From an uncultured Lachnobacterium sp. (GTDB taxonomy: Bacteria; Bacillota; Clostridia; Lachnospirales; Lachnospiraceae): a stretch of DNA of 64,000 nt. This document shows positions 8,651 to 16,824 of this stretch, in pieces. A program made the position numbers and the translations under genes. The stretch lies in assembly GCA_900546625.1 (NCBI GenBank), contig URDU01000003.1, forward strand, positions 1 to 64,000, given 5' to 3'. How positions within the stretch are numbered: position 1 is the first letter of the stretch; the number at the start of each line of letters is the position of its first letter. The notes under the pieces are model-generated. The model saw only the letters and a program-made list of their open reading frames with translations, did no database searches and was not told where the DNA came from.

Positions 8651-10260
8651 TGGATAACATGGAAAATATAGAAAAAAGTCCCGGAAAAATCACGCAGAAG
8701 CTGGATAGATGGTTCAAGATTTCTGAGCGCAGCTCTACTGTGGGAAGCGAGATAAAAGCAGGACTTGGTGCATTTTGCATAGCAGTATGTGCACTGCTTG
8801 TAAATGCGCAGGTAATCGGAACTACCTATGGCAATTACGCCGGAGCATATCTGGCAGTATCATTTATAGCATTTGCCGGAACATTACTTCTTGGCGTGCT
8901 TTGTAACCTCCCAATGCTGCAGACAGCCAATATGGGAATCAGCTCAGTGCTGATTTCCATGATGGGCAGCAACACAGGACTTACCTATGCAAACCTTATG
9001 TTTGTTACATTCATAGCAGCCATAATCTATCTGATTATAGTTGTCACACCGCTTAAAAAGGTATTTATAGATGCATTGCCTGAGGGTGTTAAAAAGGCTA
9101 TGCCTGTTGCAATAGGCTTGTATGTAATTTACACAGCACTTAAAAACTGTGGACTTTTAACAGATGCCGGAACTATAAATAATGCATCCGGTCTTACCAA
9201 TCTAGATTTGTTTTATTTCTGGCTTCTTATTGCCGGAATAGTACTTGTAGTAATCTATACAGCAGCAAAGCGCCGTAATGCGCTCGGCTCAACATACTTT
9301 ATGCTTATTCTTGCAATGTGGGTTGGTGGAGTTGTATTTTTCCTCGAGTACTTTGTCGGCGGACAGACAGCTACAACACTTGTTTACCAGAGATTAAATC
9401 TTATTGTTGCTACAGATGGTGCTTCACCTTACAACATAGCAACAGGTATCTCATCACTGAAAATCGGTGCATTGTTCAAGAAAGGTCTTGATTTCAGCGC
9501 TTTTACAGAGGCTGGTGGAAATGTAGCATTATTCATGATTGAAAGCGTCCTTACGTTCCTTTTCATTGGAATGTATACAAACCTTGGCAATTACAAAGCA
9601 AGTGTCGTTGCAGGAGGCTTTGACGAGCAGGAGTGGGTGACAGAAAGTGAGAAAAAAGCTCTTATCGTAGGAGCAGCACTCAATGTTGTTTCACCTGTTT
9701 TCGGAGGTACACCTACATCAATTGGTGCACAGTCTGCAATCGAGACAAAGGACGGAGGAAAGACAGGACTTAGCTCCCTTGCAGCAGCAGTTGGATTTTT
9801 TATCGCAATGTTCAACTGGGTATTTTTTGCAATCTTTGCTACATCTACAAACGGTGTAGGAATGTGGATAAATGATACAGAGACAAAGCTTGCAGCATAT
9901 GTTCAGGATGGATTTGTTTTTGCAGACCTTATCATGGTATTTGCAGGAATCGCAATGCTTAAAGGAATCACAAAAATTGATGTAAAAAATCTTGAGGAAA
10001 TGGTTCCTTTTGCGGCTACACTTATCGGAGCAGCAGTATTCGGAGATCTGGTTATCGGAATCGGATTTGCAGCAGTTTTATACTGTATTGCCAAGCTTAT
10101 CGGTAAAGACAGAAAGGAAATTTCTCCTGCAACAATCATACTTGCAGTGATACTTATAGTTTATGTATTTATCGCACTTAAATATGGTGGAAACTTCATC
10201 ACTGCGACAGCAGGCGGTCCTGGAATGGGCGGCGGTCCAGGTGGCCCCGCTCCACAGTAG
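8647..10260 (+). CDS. NCS2-family (AzgA-like) nucleobase permease
   Basis: The 537-residue polytopic protein has about 12-14 membrane helices. It resembles the AzgA branch of NCS2 permeases (guanine/hypoxanthine/adenine:H+ symport), with LQTANMGISSVLISMMG and the signature VSPVFGGTPTSIGAQSAIE. Two ATGs (8647 and 8650) are possible; the first overlaps the stop of the upstream GH3 gene, so translation is coupled. The C-terminus is a Gly/Pro-rich tail (GGPGMGGGPGGPAPQ) not usual for the family. Coupling to an extracellular glycosidase suggests that the transported compound could be an aglycone released from a glycoside, but this is inference. Confidence 0.85.
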   Translation: MMDNMENIEKSPGKITQKLDRWFKISERSSTVGSEIKAGLGAFCIAVCALLVNAQVIGTTYGNYAGAYLAVSFIAFAGTLLLGVLCNLPMLQTANMGISSVLISMMGSNTGLTYANLMFVTFIAAIIYLIIVVTPLKKVFIDALPEGVKKAMPVAIGLYVIYTALKNCGLLTDAGTINNASGLTNLDLFYFWLLIAGIVLVVIYTAAKRRNALGSTYFMLILAMWVGGVVFFLEYFVGGQTATTLVYQRLNLIVATDGASPYNIATGISSLKIGALFKKGLDFSAFTEAGGNVALFMIESVLTFLFIGMYTNLGNYKASVVAGGFDEQEWVTESEKKALIVGAALNVVSPVFGGTPTSIGAQSAIETKDGGKTGLSSLAAAVGFFIAMFNWVFFAIFATSTNGVGMWINDTETKLAAYVQDGFVFADLIMVFAGIAMLKGITKIDVKNLEEMVPFAATLIGAAVFGDLVIGIGFAAVLYCIAKLIGKDRKEISPATIILAVILIVYVFIALKYGGNFITATAGGPGMGGGPGGPAPQ

Positions 10261-10280
10261 ATATTTTAAGAGGTGATTGC

Positions 10281-10847
10281 ATGATAGATAAGCTAAAGAA
10301 TCTATGGCAGCACTTTGCAATGACGCATCCCAGAGCCTCAAAATGGGTCCGGGAGGGCGGCTTGTTCGTGATAGTAAGTAACGTTATCACAGTACTTAAA
10401 TATGTGATGCTTCTTTTCCTGCCCCTCCTGTTTGCCGGACTTCCAAAGGTGGACTTCGGCTTTCCGGGAATCGACATCACACTTTTCGGAGAGACATTTA
10501 AGTGGAATATAATAGGCTATGATGCGGCACACGGAGGGCTCCCGTATTTTTGTGCATACATGATAGCGATGGTGCTCGGAGAGTGCATCAACTTTCCAAT
10601 CCAGCGAAACTTTGTATTCCGAAGCAAAGGCAATATCTGGTATCAGGCATTCTGGTATTTGATAGCGTTTTGCATAGTGACCTGCATAGTAAATTCAATA
10701 AACTGTATATGGGTAGCCGTAGCCGGCATGTTTGTTCCAAACTGGATTTACAACATCGGAACAACCGTGCTAAACGGCGGCGTATCCATGGTAGTATTCT
10801 TCTTTGTAAACAAGATTATTTTCCCAGAGGGAGAAGCAAAGAACTAG
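10281..10847 (+). CDS. GtrA-like four-helix membrane protein
   Basis: The 188-residue protein has four probable membrane helices and the motif NFPIQRNFVFRSKG between helices two and three, as in GtrA-like proteins linked to lipid-linked sugar flipping or cell-surface glycosylation. It starts 20 bases after the NCS2 permease and is followed by a strong terminator, so it is the last gene of the GH3-permease operon. Its role with the permease and glycosidase is unknown; it could act in glycan assembly. Confidence 0.7.
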   Translation: MIDKLKNLWQHFAMTHPRASKWVREGGLFVIVSNVITVLKYVMLLFLPLLFAGLPKVDFGFPGIDITLFGETFKWNIIGYDAAHGGLPYFCAYMIAMVLGECINFPIQRNFVFRSKGNIWYQAFWYLIAFCIVTCIVNSINCIWVAVAGMFVPNWIYNIGTTVLNGGVSMVVFFFVNKIIFPEGEAKN

Positions 10848-10860
10848 ATACAATACAAAA

Positions 10861-10899
10861 ATGCCCGGATGATGAAAGTGTCATTATCCGGGCATTTTT
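10861..10899 (+). terminator. Strong intrinsic terminator of the GH3-permease operon
   Basis: ATGCCCGGATGATGA pairs with TCATTATCCGGGCAT around a five-base loop (one G-U pair), followed by T5. It may also act on the minus strand through the A-run before it. Confidence 0.92.
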
Positions 10900-10964
10900 G
10901 CATTCTGTTTAATTGATCACATGATGATTCAGCCACTTCCCTGACTTGAATCTGATCGTAAATA

Positions 10965-11260
10965 TTATAGAGCGCAGCTTGCTATGATGACTATCTCAGA
11001 CACCCATGAAAGCTTTTTGATATAGTAGATAGCTTCGTCCTTTCTTCCGGCACCAAGGCACTGTCCTACAACTGTCATAAGACCGATTCCGATACCGATA
11101 GCGGCGATACCATTTAGATTCTCGAGTATATTGGTCATGGCCTGAGCGGCTATAGCGACGGTTCCGAGAGTGGAAACCGTAGACTGTATAGCAAGCTTTC
11201 CAAACTGGAACATACTGTTTTCGATTCCCGAAGGATACCGATAAACAGTTTTTTTTTATG
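10965..11260 (-). pseudogene. Decayed MATE-family transporter fragment
   Basis: The minus strand encodes FGKLAIQSTVSTLGT, LENLNGIAAIGIGIG and MTVVGQCLGAGRKDEA, blocks typical of MATE efflux proteins, and stops after IIASCAL. Upstream, LFIGIP is read in a frame one base out of step with SGIENSMFQF, showing a single-base deletion near 11231. Family members are about 450 residues; only about 95 codons of the middle remain. The gene is clearly non-functional. Confidence 0.8.
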
Positions 11261-11353
11261 AGTGAAAATTCAGGTCTTATAGACAGATAATTTTGGCTCT
11301 TCATTGGGATGTGTGGTATAGAAAATCGGCTCAAGACCGCATAGAACTTGAAA

Positions 11354-11379
11354 AAGCAAATTTTTTAAGCAAATTTTTT
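11354..11379. repeat. Two tandem copies of a 13-base repeat
   Basis: AAGCAAATTTTTT occurs twice back to back, 15 bases upstream of the -35 element of the ROK gene promoter. The T-runs are spaced 13 bases apart. It could be bent DNA, a regulator site or simple slippage. Confidence 0.6.
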
Positions 11380-11393
11380 AAATAAAACATTAC

Positions 11394-11422
11394 TTTACAA
11401 GAAGAATAAAAAAGCATATAAT
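11394..11422 (+). promoter_or_regulatory. SigA-type promoter of the ROK gene
   Basis: TTTACA (11394-11399), a 17-base spacer and TATAAT (11417-11422) lie 37 bases upstream of the proposed ROK start. The -35 region lies in sequence containing ATTACTTTA and TTTACAAG, words that recur at the polyol operon promoter. Confidence 0.8.
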
Positions 11423-11458
11423 TCTTTTATAATATATTTAATAAAAGAGGGTAAGAAA

Positions 11459-12562
11459 ACGGAAAATAAAGATAAAAAAAATATAACAAGAAAAAAAATA
11501 ATTAATTATGTTCTAAACAATCATGTTACATCCAAGGCGGGAATCGCAAAAGAGTTAAACTTGAGTATGCCGACTGTATTAGCAAATGTGAATGACTTGT
11601 TAGAAAAAGGGGTGTTGGAAGAAACTGGGGAATATGCTTCAACCGGTGGAAGGAAGGCAAAAAGTATAGGGATTAATAAGTCATACTGTCATGCAATGGG
11701 AATTTTGATTACAGCGAATCATATAGAAATGGTATTAGTAAATCTTGGAGATGAGATTATAAAAAAAGATCGCATCCGCTTAAAATTTACGGCAGAATTA
11801 TCCTATTGTACAGAGGTGGCACAAAAGGTCAAAACTTTTCTTGAAGGCGAATTAGCGAAGGATACGCTGCTTGGGATTGGAGTGGCGATTCCGGGAATTA
11901 TTGATCAGAAAGAACGGATCGTTTTAAAATCCCATGCTTTAGGTATAGAGAATTATAGTCTGCGCTTTTTAGAGCAGGCTCTGGAACTTCCGGTATATTT
12001 TGAAAACGATGCTAATGCTGCAATGCTTGCAGAAAAAAAACAAAAGTATCCAAATGCGATATATCTGTCTTTGAACCACACCTTAGGAGGTGCATTCTGC
12101 ATAGATGGAAAGCTGTTTCGAGGGCAGAACCAGAAAGCAGGGGAGTTTGGTCACATGATACTCGTTCCCGGTGGAAGAAAGTGTTATTGTGGCAAATCAG
12201 GATGTGCAGATGCATATTGTGCTGCAAGTGTACTGACACAAGATAACAGGCAGTCACTGGATGCATTTATGGAAAAAATTGAAAGTGGTGATGAAAAAAT
12301 TTTGCAGACATGGAATGAGTATCTGGATCATCTTGCTGTTTTGATATCAAATCTGCGGATGGCATATGATATGGATATCATACTAGGAGGTGATGTGGGA
12401 GGTGTATTATCAGATTATATGATACCTCTGGGAGAAAAAGTGATGGCATATAATGGCTTTGAGCATGATGTTTCATACTTGAAAAATTGTTCGTATAAGA
12501 AAGAAGCGTCAGCTGTTGGAGCAGCGAAATACTTTTTTACAAAACATATGGGTGAATTGTAA
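11459..12562 (+). CDS. ROK-family (XylR/NagC-type) transcriptional regulator, probable ACG start
   Basis: The conserved N-terminal helix-turn-helix (TRKKIINYVLNN, then SKAGIAKELNLSMPTV) extends well upstream of the first ATG/TTG candidate (TTG 11561). The only ribosome-binding site (AAAGAGGG, 11444-11451) is seven bases before ACG at 11459, in frame, giving 367 residues beginning ENKDKKNIT. The ROK part has GVAIPGIID, FENDANAAM and the zinc motif GEFGHMILVPGGRKCYCGKS. Such proteins repress sugar operons and respond to a sugar or sugar phosphate. It faces the same way as, and precedes, the polyol operon, so it probably controls that operon and itself. Confidence 0.85.
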   Translation, partial: TENKDKKNITRKKIINYVLNNHVTSKAGIAKELNLSMPTVLANVNDLLEKGVLEETGEYASTGGRKAKSIGINKSYCHAMGILITANHIEMVLVNLGDEIIKKDRIRLKFTAELSYCTEVAQKVKTFLEGELAKDTLLGIGVAIPGIIDQKERIVLKSHALGIENYSLRFLEQALELPVYFENDANAAMLAEKKQKYPNAIYLSLNHTLGGAFCIDGKLFRGQNQKAGEFGHMILVPGGRKCYCGKSGCADAYCAASVLTQDNRQSLDAFMEKIESGDEKILQTWNEYLDHLAVLISNLRMAYDMDIILGGDVGGVLSDYMIPLGEKVMAYNGFEHDVSYLKNCSYKKEASAVGAAKYFFTKHMGEL

Positions 12563-12591
12563 ATTTTTTGATCCTCATATCATATTATAGT

Positions 12592-12639
12592 AAAAAACGG
12601 AAAGAAAACAGTAACTACGGTTTCCTTTCCGTTTTTTTT
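12592..12639 (+). terminator. Intrinsic terminator after the ROK gene
   Basis: AAAAAACGGAAA pairs with TTTCCGTTTTTT, with an inner GAAA/TTTC extension, followed by a T8 run. It separates the regulator from the polyol operon promoter. Confidence 0.85.
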
Positions 12640-12713
12640 GCATGTTAATTGTGAAAAATACACAAAAAATAGATTTTGAAATTATGAAATATATAGAAAA
12701 ATGAAAAAACATA

Positions 12714-12762
12714 TTGACAAATTATGTTTACAAGGTAATAATGTAATTACTTTAATAAAACA
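12714..12762 (+). promoter_or_regulatory. Promoter and candidate ROK operator of the polyol operon
   Basis: TTGACA (12714-12719), a 17-base spacer and AATAAT (12737-12742) form a SigA promoter. An imperfect inverted repeat overlaps and follows the -10: TGTTTACAAGGTAAT at 12725-12739 against ATTACTTTAATAAAACA at 12746-12762. The words TTTACAAG, ATTACTTTA and AATAAAACA recur at the ROK promoter, as expected for a shared operator. The operator role is inferred. Confidence 0.65.
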
Positions 12763-12809
12763 ATTTATAAAACATAAAATAAAACAACATAAAAAAGGAG
12801 GAAACAATT

Positions 12810-13838
12810 ATGTTACAGCAGGTAATGACAAATCCGGGAGAAATTATTTTCAGAGAGGTTCCGGTTCCGGAGGTAAAGGAAAATCAGGTTTTGGTAAAGA
12901 TTATGAATATTGGTATTTGTGGATCAGATATTCATGTTTATCATGGAAAACATCCGTTTACAAAATATCCGGTAACACAAGGACATGAGGTTTCAGGTGA
13001 AATTACAGAACTTGGAAAAAATGTCACAGAGTTTCATGTGGGACAGAAGGTGACGATAGAGCCTCAGGTATATTGTGGACATTGCTATCCATGTCGTCAT
13101 GGAAAGTATAATCTCTGTGAGGAATTAAAAGTAATGGGATTTCAGACAACAGGAACAGCATCTGAGTATTTTGCAGTGGATGCATCTAAAGTAACACCTA
13201 TTCCAAAAGAAATGTCCTATGAAGAAGGAGCTATGATCGAACCTCTTGCTGTGGCAGTTCATGGTGTAAAACAGATGGGCGATGTGGCTGGCATGAATAT
13301 TGCAGTCCTTGGAGCAGGACCGATTGGAAATCTCGTGGCACAGACAGCAATTGGAATGGGGGCAGCGAAAGTGATGATCACAGATATTAGTGATCTTAGA
13401 CTGGCAAAGGCAAAAGAATGTGGAATTGATGTGTGTGTGAATACCAAAAATAAAGACTTCGGTGAGGCAATGATCGAAGCATTTGGACCGGATAAGGCAG
13501 ATGTGATCTACGACTGTGCCGGAAACAATATCACAATGGGACAGGCAATTAAATATGCAAGAAAAGGAAGCACGATCGTACTGGTGGCTGTTTTTGCAGG
13601 AATGGCAGAAGTAGATCTTGCAGTGGCAAATGATCACGAACTTGACATTAAAAGCACGATGATGTACCGCCATGATGATTACATAGATGGAATCAGACTG
13701 GTAAATGAGGGAAAAGTTCATTTGAAACCGCTTATCTCAAAGAAATTTGCTTTTAAAGATTATCTGAAGGCATACCAGTATATTGATGATAACCGCGAGA
13801 CAACGATGAAAGTAATTATCAACGTCAATGAAAAGTAA
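12810..13838 (+). CDS. Zinc-dependent polyol (sorbitol-type) dehydrogenase
   Basis: The 342-residue medium-chain dehydrogenase has catalytic zinc ligands Cys37, His59 and Glu60 (GHE), structural zinc cysteines Cys89, Cys92, Cys95 and Cys103, and a Rossmann motif GAGPIGN for NAD(P)H. It probably oxidises a hexitol such as sorbitol to a ketose such as fructose. A strong AAGGAGG site precedes the ATG. It is the first gene of an operon with a VOC protein, a GPH sugar symporter and a fructokinase, an arrangement that fits polyol uptake, oxidation and phosphorylation. The exact polyol cannot be told from sequence. Confidence 0.9.
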   Translation: MLQQVMTNPGEIIFREVPVPEVKENQVLVKIMNIGICGSDIHVYHGKHPFTKYPVTQGHEVSGEITELGKNVTEFHVGQKVTIEPQVYCGHCYPCRHGKYNLCEELKVMGFQTTGTASEYFAVDASKVTPIPKEMSYEEGAMIEPLAVAVHGVKQMGDVAGMNIAVLGAGPIGNLVAQTAIGMGAAKVMITDISDLRLAKAKECGIDVCVNTKNKDFGEAMIEAFGPDKADVIYDCAGNNITMGQAIKYARKGSTIVLVAVFAGMAEVDLAVANDHELDIKSTMMYRHDDYIDGIRLVNEGKVHLKPLISKKFAFKDYLKAYQYIDDNRETTMKVIINVNEK

Positions 13839-13847
13839 GGAGTTCGT

Positions 13848-14240
13848 ATGGAAAATAAATATGGAATTGTCGGAGTAGCCCATGTCGGGCTCCCGACAAA
13901 CGATTTACAGAAAACAGTTGAGTTTTATAAGAGTCTTGGATTCGAAGTAATTATGCAGACATATAATGAAAAAGCAGGGGAAAAAGTGGCATTTTTACAG
14001 ATAAAAAATTACTGTATAGAAACTTTTGAAAATGGGCAGGCGGCAATGTCAGACGGTGCATACCAACATGTAGCACTTGATGTGGAAGACATTGAAAGTA
14101 TGTATCAGAAAATCTGCAATGAAAAATACACAGTTATTACAGATGGAATCGAAGAACTGCCATTTTGGGAAAAGGGTGTGAAGTTTTTTATGATTAAGGG
14201 ACCAAATGAGGAAAGAATAGAGTTTTGTCAGAAACTCTGA
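13848..14240 (+). CDS. VOC-superfamily (glyoxalase/bleomycin-resistance-like) protein
   Basis: The 130-residue protein has the paired beta-alpha-beta-beta-beta modules of the vicinal oxygen chelate fold: VAHVGLPTNDLQKTVEFYKS at the start, HVALDVEDIESMY in the middle and GPNEERIEFCQ at the end. Potential metal ligands are the His of VAHVG, His of YQHVALD and Glu of RIEF. It lies nine bases after the dehydrogenase. Sugar operons sometimes carry such genes for isomerase, epimerase or detoxification roles. No substrate can be assigned. Confidence 0.8.
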   Translation: MENKYGIVGVAHVGLPTNDLQKTVEFYKSLGFEVIMQTYNEKAGEKVAFLQIKNYCIETFENGQAAMSDGAYQHVALDVEDIESMYQKICNEKYTVITDGIEELPFWEKGVKFFMIKGPNEERIEFCQKL

Positions 14241-14258
14241 TAAAAATAGGAGGGACAT

Positions 14259-15623
14259 ATGAGTAGCGAAAACAAAAATGGAAAAGTACCGCTGATCAGT
14301 AAGATTGCATATGGGTTTGGCGATGTTGGATGTAATTTCAGCTGGATGTTTGTCAGTAATTTTCTGATGATATTTTATACAGACGTGTTCGGAATCAGTA
14401 TGGCGGCTGTGTCAGCACTTATGCTTTTTTCAAGATTCTGGGATGCAATCAATGATCCAATTGTCGGGGGGCTTACGGATAAAACAAAATCGAAATGGGG
14501 ACGGTACCGTCCATGGCTGTTAGTAGCGGCACCAATTACAGCAATCCTTCTTGTTATGACATTCTGGGCAAGACCCGACTGGCCACAGAATGGAAAAATC
14601 ATTTATATGGTAATTACATATTGTCTGCTGGTTTTGGGGTATACCTGTGTGAATATTCCATATGGAACCTTGTGTGGTGCTATGACACAGGATATTGATG
14701 AACGTGCAAAAATAAATACATCCCGTTCGGTTGCAGCTATGATTGCAATTGGTGTGTTAAATATTATCACAGTTCCACTGCTCAGCAAATTCGGCAGTCA
14801 CAGTGCAAAGACAGGATATCTGACGGTTGCGGTCATATATGGATGTATTTTTACAGCCTGTCATTTCTTCTGCTTTGCGAAGACAAAAGAGGCAGTGATT
14901 ATTCCGGAAAAAGAAAAAATTTCTGTAAAGATACAGTTGAAAGCAGTCATGCAGAACAGACCATATCTTCTTGCATTGGCAGGACAGATATTATTTGGAT
15001 TTACATTATATGGTAGAAACGCAGATATTCTGTATTATTTTACATATGTGGAAGGAAATGCATCCTACTACACAACTTATTCGATGTGCATCATTATTCC
15101 TTCTATCATCGGGGCAGCCTGTTTTCAACCATTATTCCGCAAGTTGAATAACAAAGGAAGAACAGCATCTCTCTTTGCTTTATTTACAGGAATTTCCATG
15201 TTGTCTATGTTTTTCTTCAATGCCAAAGAATCACCGGCTATTTTTTATGCATTATCCGGTCTCACACAGTTTTTTTTCTCTGGATTTAATACCGCAATCT
15301 ATGCAATTATTCCAGACTGTGTGGAATATGGGGAGTGGAAAACCGGACTTAGAAATGACGGTTTTCAGTATGCATTTATTTCACTGGGAAATAAAATCGG
15401 AATGGCAGTTGGAACAGCACTTTTAGCAGGATTACTTGGAAAATGTGGTTATATTGCAAATCAGACACAAAATGCAACTGTACTTTCAATTATGAAACAT
15501 GCATTTACGACGATTCCAGGTGCACTCTGGATTGTGACTGCGGTTGTATTATTTTTCTACCGGTTAAATAAAAAACGTTATAATGAGATTGTGGAGGAAC
15601 TGAAAAATGGAAGAAAAAGTTGA
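14259..15623 (+). CDS. GPH-family (glycoside/pentoside/hexuronide:cation) symporter
   Basis: The 454-residue protein has about 12 membrane helices and GPH features: an N-terminal KIAYGFGDVGCNFSW, the DAINDPIVGGLTDKTKSKWG loop with GRYRPW, and a late IPDCVEYGEWKTG segment. It should import the sugar or polyol with Na+ or H+. Its 3' end overlaps the fructokinase start by 17 bases, which suggests coupled translation. There is no EIIA-like C-terminal domain, unlike some lactose permeases of this family. Confidence 0.9.
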   Translation: MSSENKNGKVPLISKIAYGFGDVGCNFSWMFVSNFLMIFYTDVFGISMAAVSALMLFSRFWDAINDPIVGGLTDKTKSKWGRYRPWLLVAAPITAILLVMTFWARPDWPQNGKIIYMVITYCLLVLGYTCVNIPYGTLCGAMTQDIDERAKINTSRSVAAMIAIGVLNIITVPLLSKFGSHSAKTGYLTVAVIYGCIFTACHFFCFAKTKEAVIIPEKEKISVKIQLKAVMQNRPYLLALAGQILFGFTLYGRNADILYYFTYVEGNASYYTTYSMCIIIPSIIGAACFQPLFRKLNNKGRTASLFALFTGISMLSMFFFNAKESPAIFYALSGLTQFFFSGFNTAIYAIIPDCVEYGEWKTGLRNDGFQYAFISLGNKIGMAVGTALLAGLLGKCGYIANQTQNATVLSIMKHAFTTIPGALWIVTAVVLFFYRLNKKRYNEIVEELKNGRKS

Positions 15624-16569
15624 TATTGTGGCATTGGGGGAATTACTGATTGATTTTACGGAAGCGGGACACAGTCAGGGTGGGAGAAAACTGTTTGAAC
15701 AGAATCCCGGCGGTGCTCCGGCAAATCTTCTGACAGTTGCAAGTCATTTTGGGTATCGCACCTCTTTTATTGGAAAAGTTGGAAACGATATGCATGGTAA
15801 ATTTTTAAAGAGGACACTGCAAACGGAAGGAATCAATACAGATGCTATCGTCGAAGATCCGGATTATTTTACGACACTGGCATTTGTGGAAATCGGTGAA
15901 AATGGAGAAAGAAATTTTTCTTTTGCAAGAAAACCGGGTGCAGATACACAGTTAAAAAAAGAAGAACTGGATCAGACGTTAATTTCCGGATGTAGAATTT
16001 TTCATTTTGGATCATTATCGCTGACAGACGAGCCGGCAGAAAGCGCAACGATCGAAGCAGTAAAAATGGCAAAAGCAGCGGGTGTACTTATTTCATATGA
16101 TCCAAATTACCGCCCGTCTCTTTGGAAGAGCAAAGAGTATGCAGTGAAAAAAATGAAGTCTGTTGTAGAACTGGTAGATGTCATGAAAGTATCGGATGAA
16201 GAGAGTATTCTCCTGACAGGGGCTAAAAGTTATGAGCAGGCTGCAGAAGAAATTCTTGCTATGGGACCAAAGCTGGTTGCCATTACATTGGGAGAACATG
16301 GCGTTCTTATGGCAACAAAAAGCAGAAAAGAAATCATAAAAGCGTTTAAGACCAATGCAGTCGATACAACCGGAGCAGGGGATTCTTTCTGGGGAGGCGT
16401 ATTATGCAGTATTCTTTCTATAAATAAGCCCGTAGAAAAGATGGAATGGGAAGAAATCAGAAAGTGTGCTGTTTTGGGAAATGCAGTTGCAGGATTGTGT
16501 GTGCAAAAGCGAGGTGGAATACCTGCGATTCCGACGAAAGAGGCAGTGTTTGAATTTATGCAGAAATAA
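15607..16569 (+). CDS. PfkB-family fructokinase
   Basis: The 320-residue sugar kinase has the first PfkB signature GGAPANLLTVASHFG near residue 36 and the second TTGAGDSFWGG with catalytic Asp259. ISYDPNYRPSLW is typical of fructokinases. It should convert fructose, made by the polyol dehydrogenase, to fructose 6-phosphate. The ATG lies within the end of the symporter gene. It is the last gene of the operon; no clear terminator follows. Confidence 0.9.
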   Translation: MEEKVDIVALGELLIDFTEAGHSQGGRKLFEQNPGGAPANLLTVASHFGYRTSFIGKVGNDMHGKFLKRTLQTEGINTDAIVEDPDYFTTLAFVEIGENGERNFSFARKPGADTQLKKEELDQTLISGCRIFHFGSLSLTDEPAESATIEAVKMAKAAGVLISYDPNYRPSLWKSKEYAVKKMKSVVELVDVMKVSDEESILLTGAKSYEQAAEEILAMGPKLVAITLGEHGVLMATKSRKEIIKAFKTNAVDTTGAGDSFWGGVLCSILSINKPVEKMEWEEIRKCAVLGNAVAGLCVQKRGGIPAIPTKEAVFEFMQK

Positions 16570-16660
16570 TGAGTGTATGTTGCAATACTGGTTTCTACAA
16601 CAGTTTGTGATGTGCTGTCATACCTTGTGAAGTAGTATCTGGAAAATTGTTGATTCCGGC

Positions 16661-16689
16661 TTGACTTAATTTAACATCTCAAATATAAT
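16661..16689 (+). promoter_or_regulatory. SigA promoter of the yitT-type transcript
   Basis: TTGACT (16661-16666), a 17-base spacer and TATAAT (16684-16689). Transcription should start near 16696, giving an untranslated leader of about 130 bases before ATG 16825. Confidence 0.85.
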
Positions 16690-16699
16690 AATTGCATAC

Positions 16700-16802
16700 A
16701 TCAGAAAACGTTCACTCTTCACCGGATGAGTGGTTAAAGCGTCTGGGAGCAAATCGTAGGTGCAGTAATTTACACTGTAAGATTTGTTTCCGGGCGCTTA
16801 TT
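16700..16802 (+). ncRNA. Candidate structured 5' leader (riboswitch- or attenuator-like) upstream of the YitT gene
   Basis: A 5' hairpin pairs CACTC (16713-16717) with GAGTG (16728-16732). A second, long stem pairs 16737-16755 with 16781-16799 over 19 uninterrupted pairs including G-U pairs. It is capped by an inner hairpin (TGCAGT/ACTGTA, 16761-16779). The loop CCGGA (16722-16726) is complementary to UCCGG (16789-16793) inside the 3' arm, so an alternative fold or pseudoknot is possible. The 3' arm is followed by a U-rich stretch and the ribosome-binding site. I do not recognise it as a known riboswitch class. Confidence 0.5.
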
Positions 16803-16824
16803 TATTTTGGAGGATAGATGCAAT

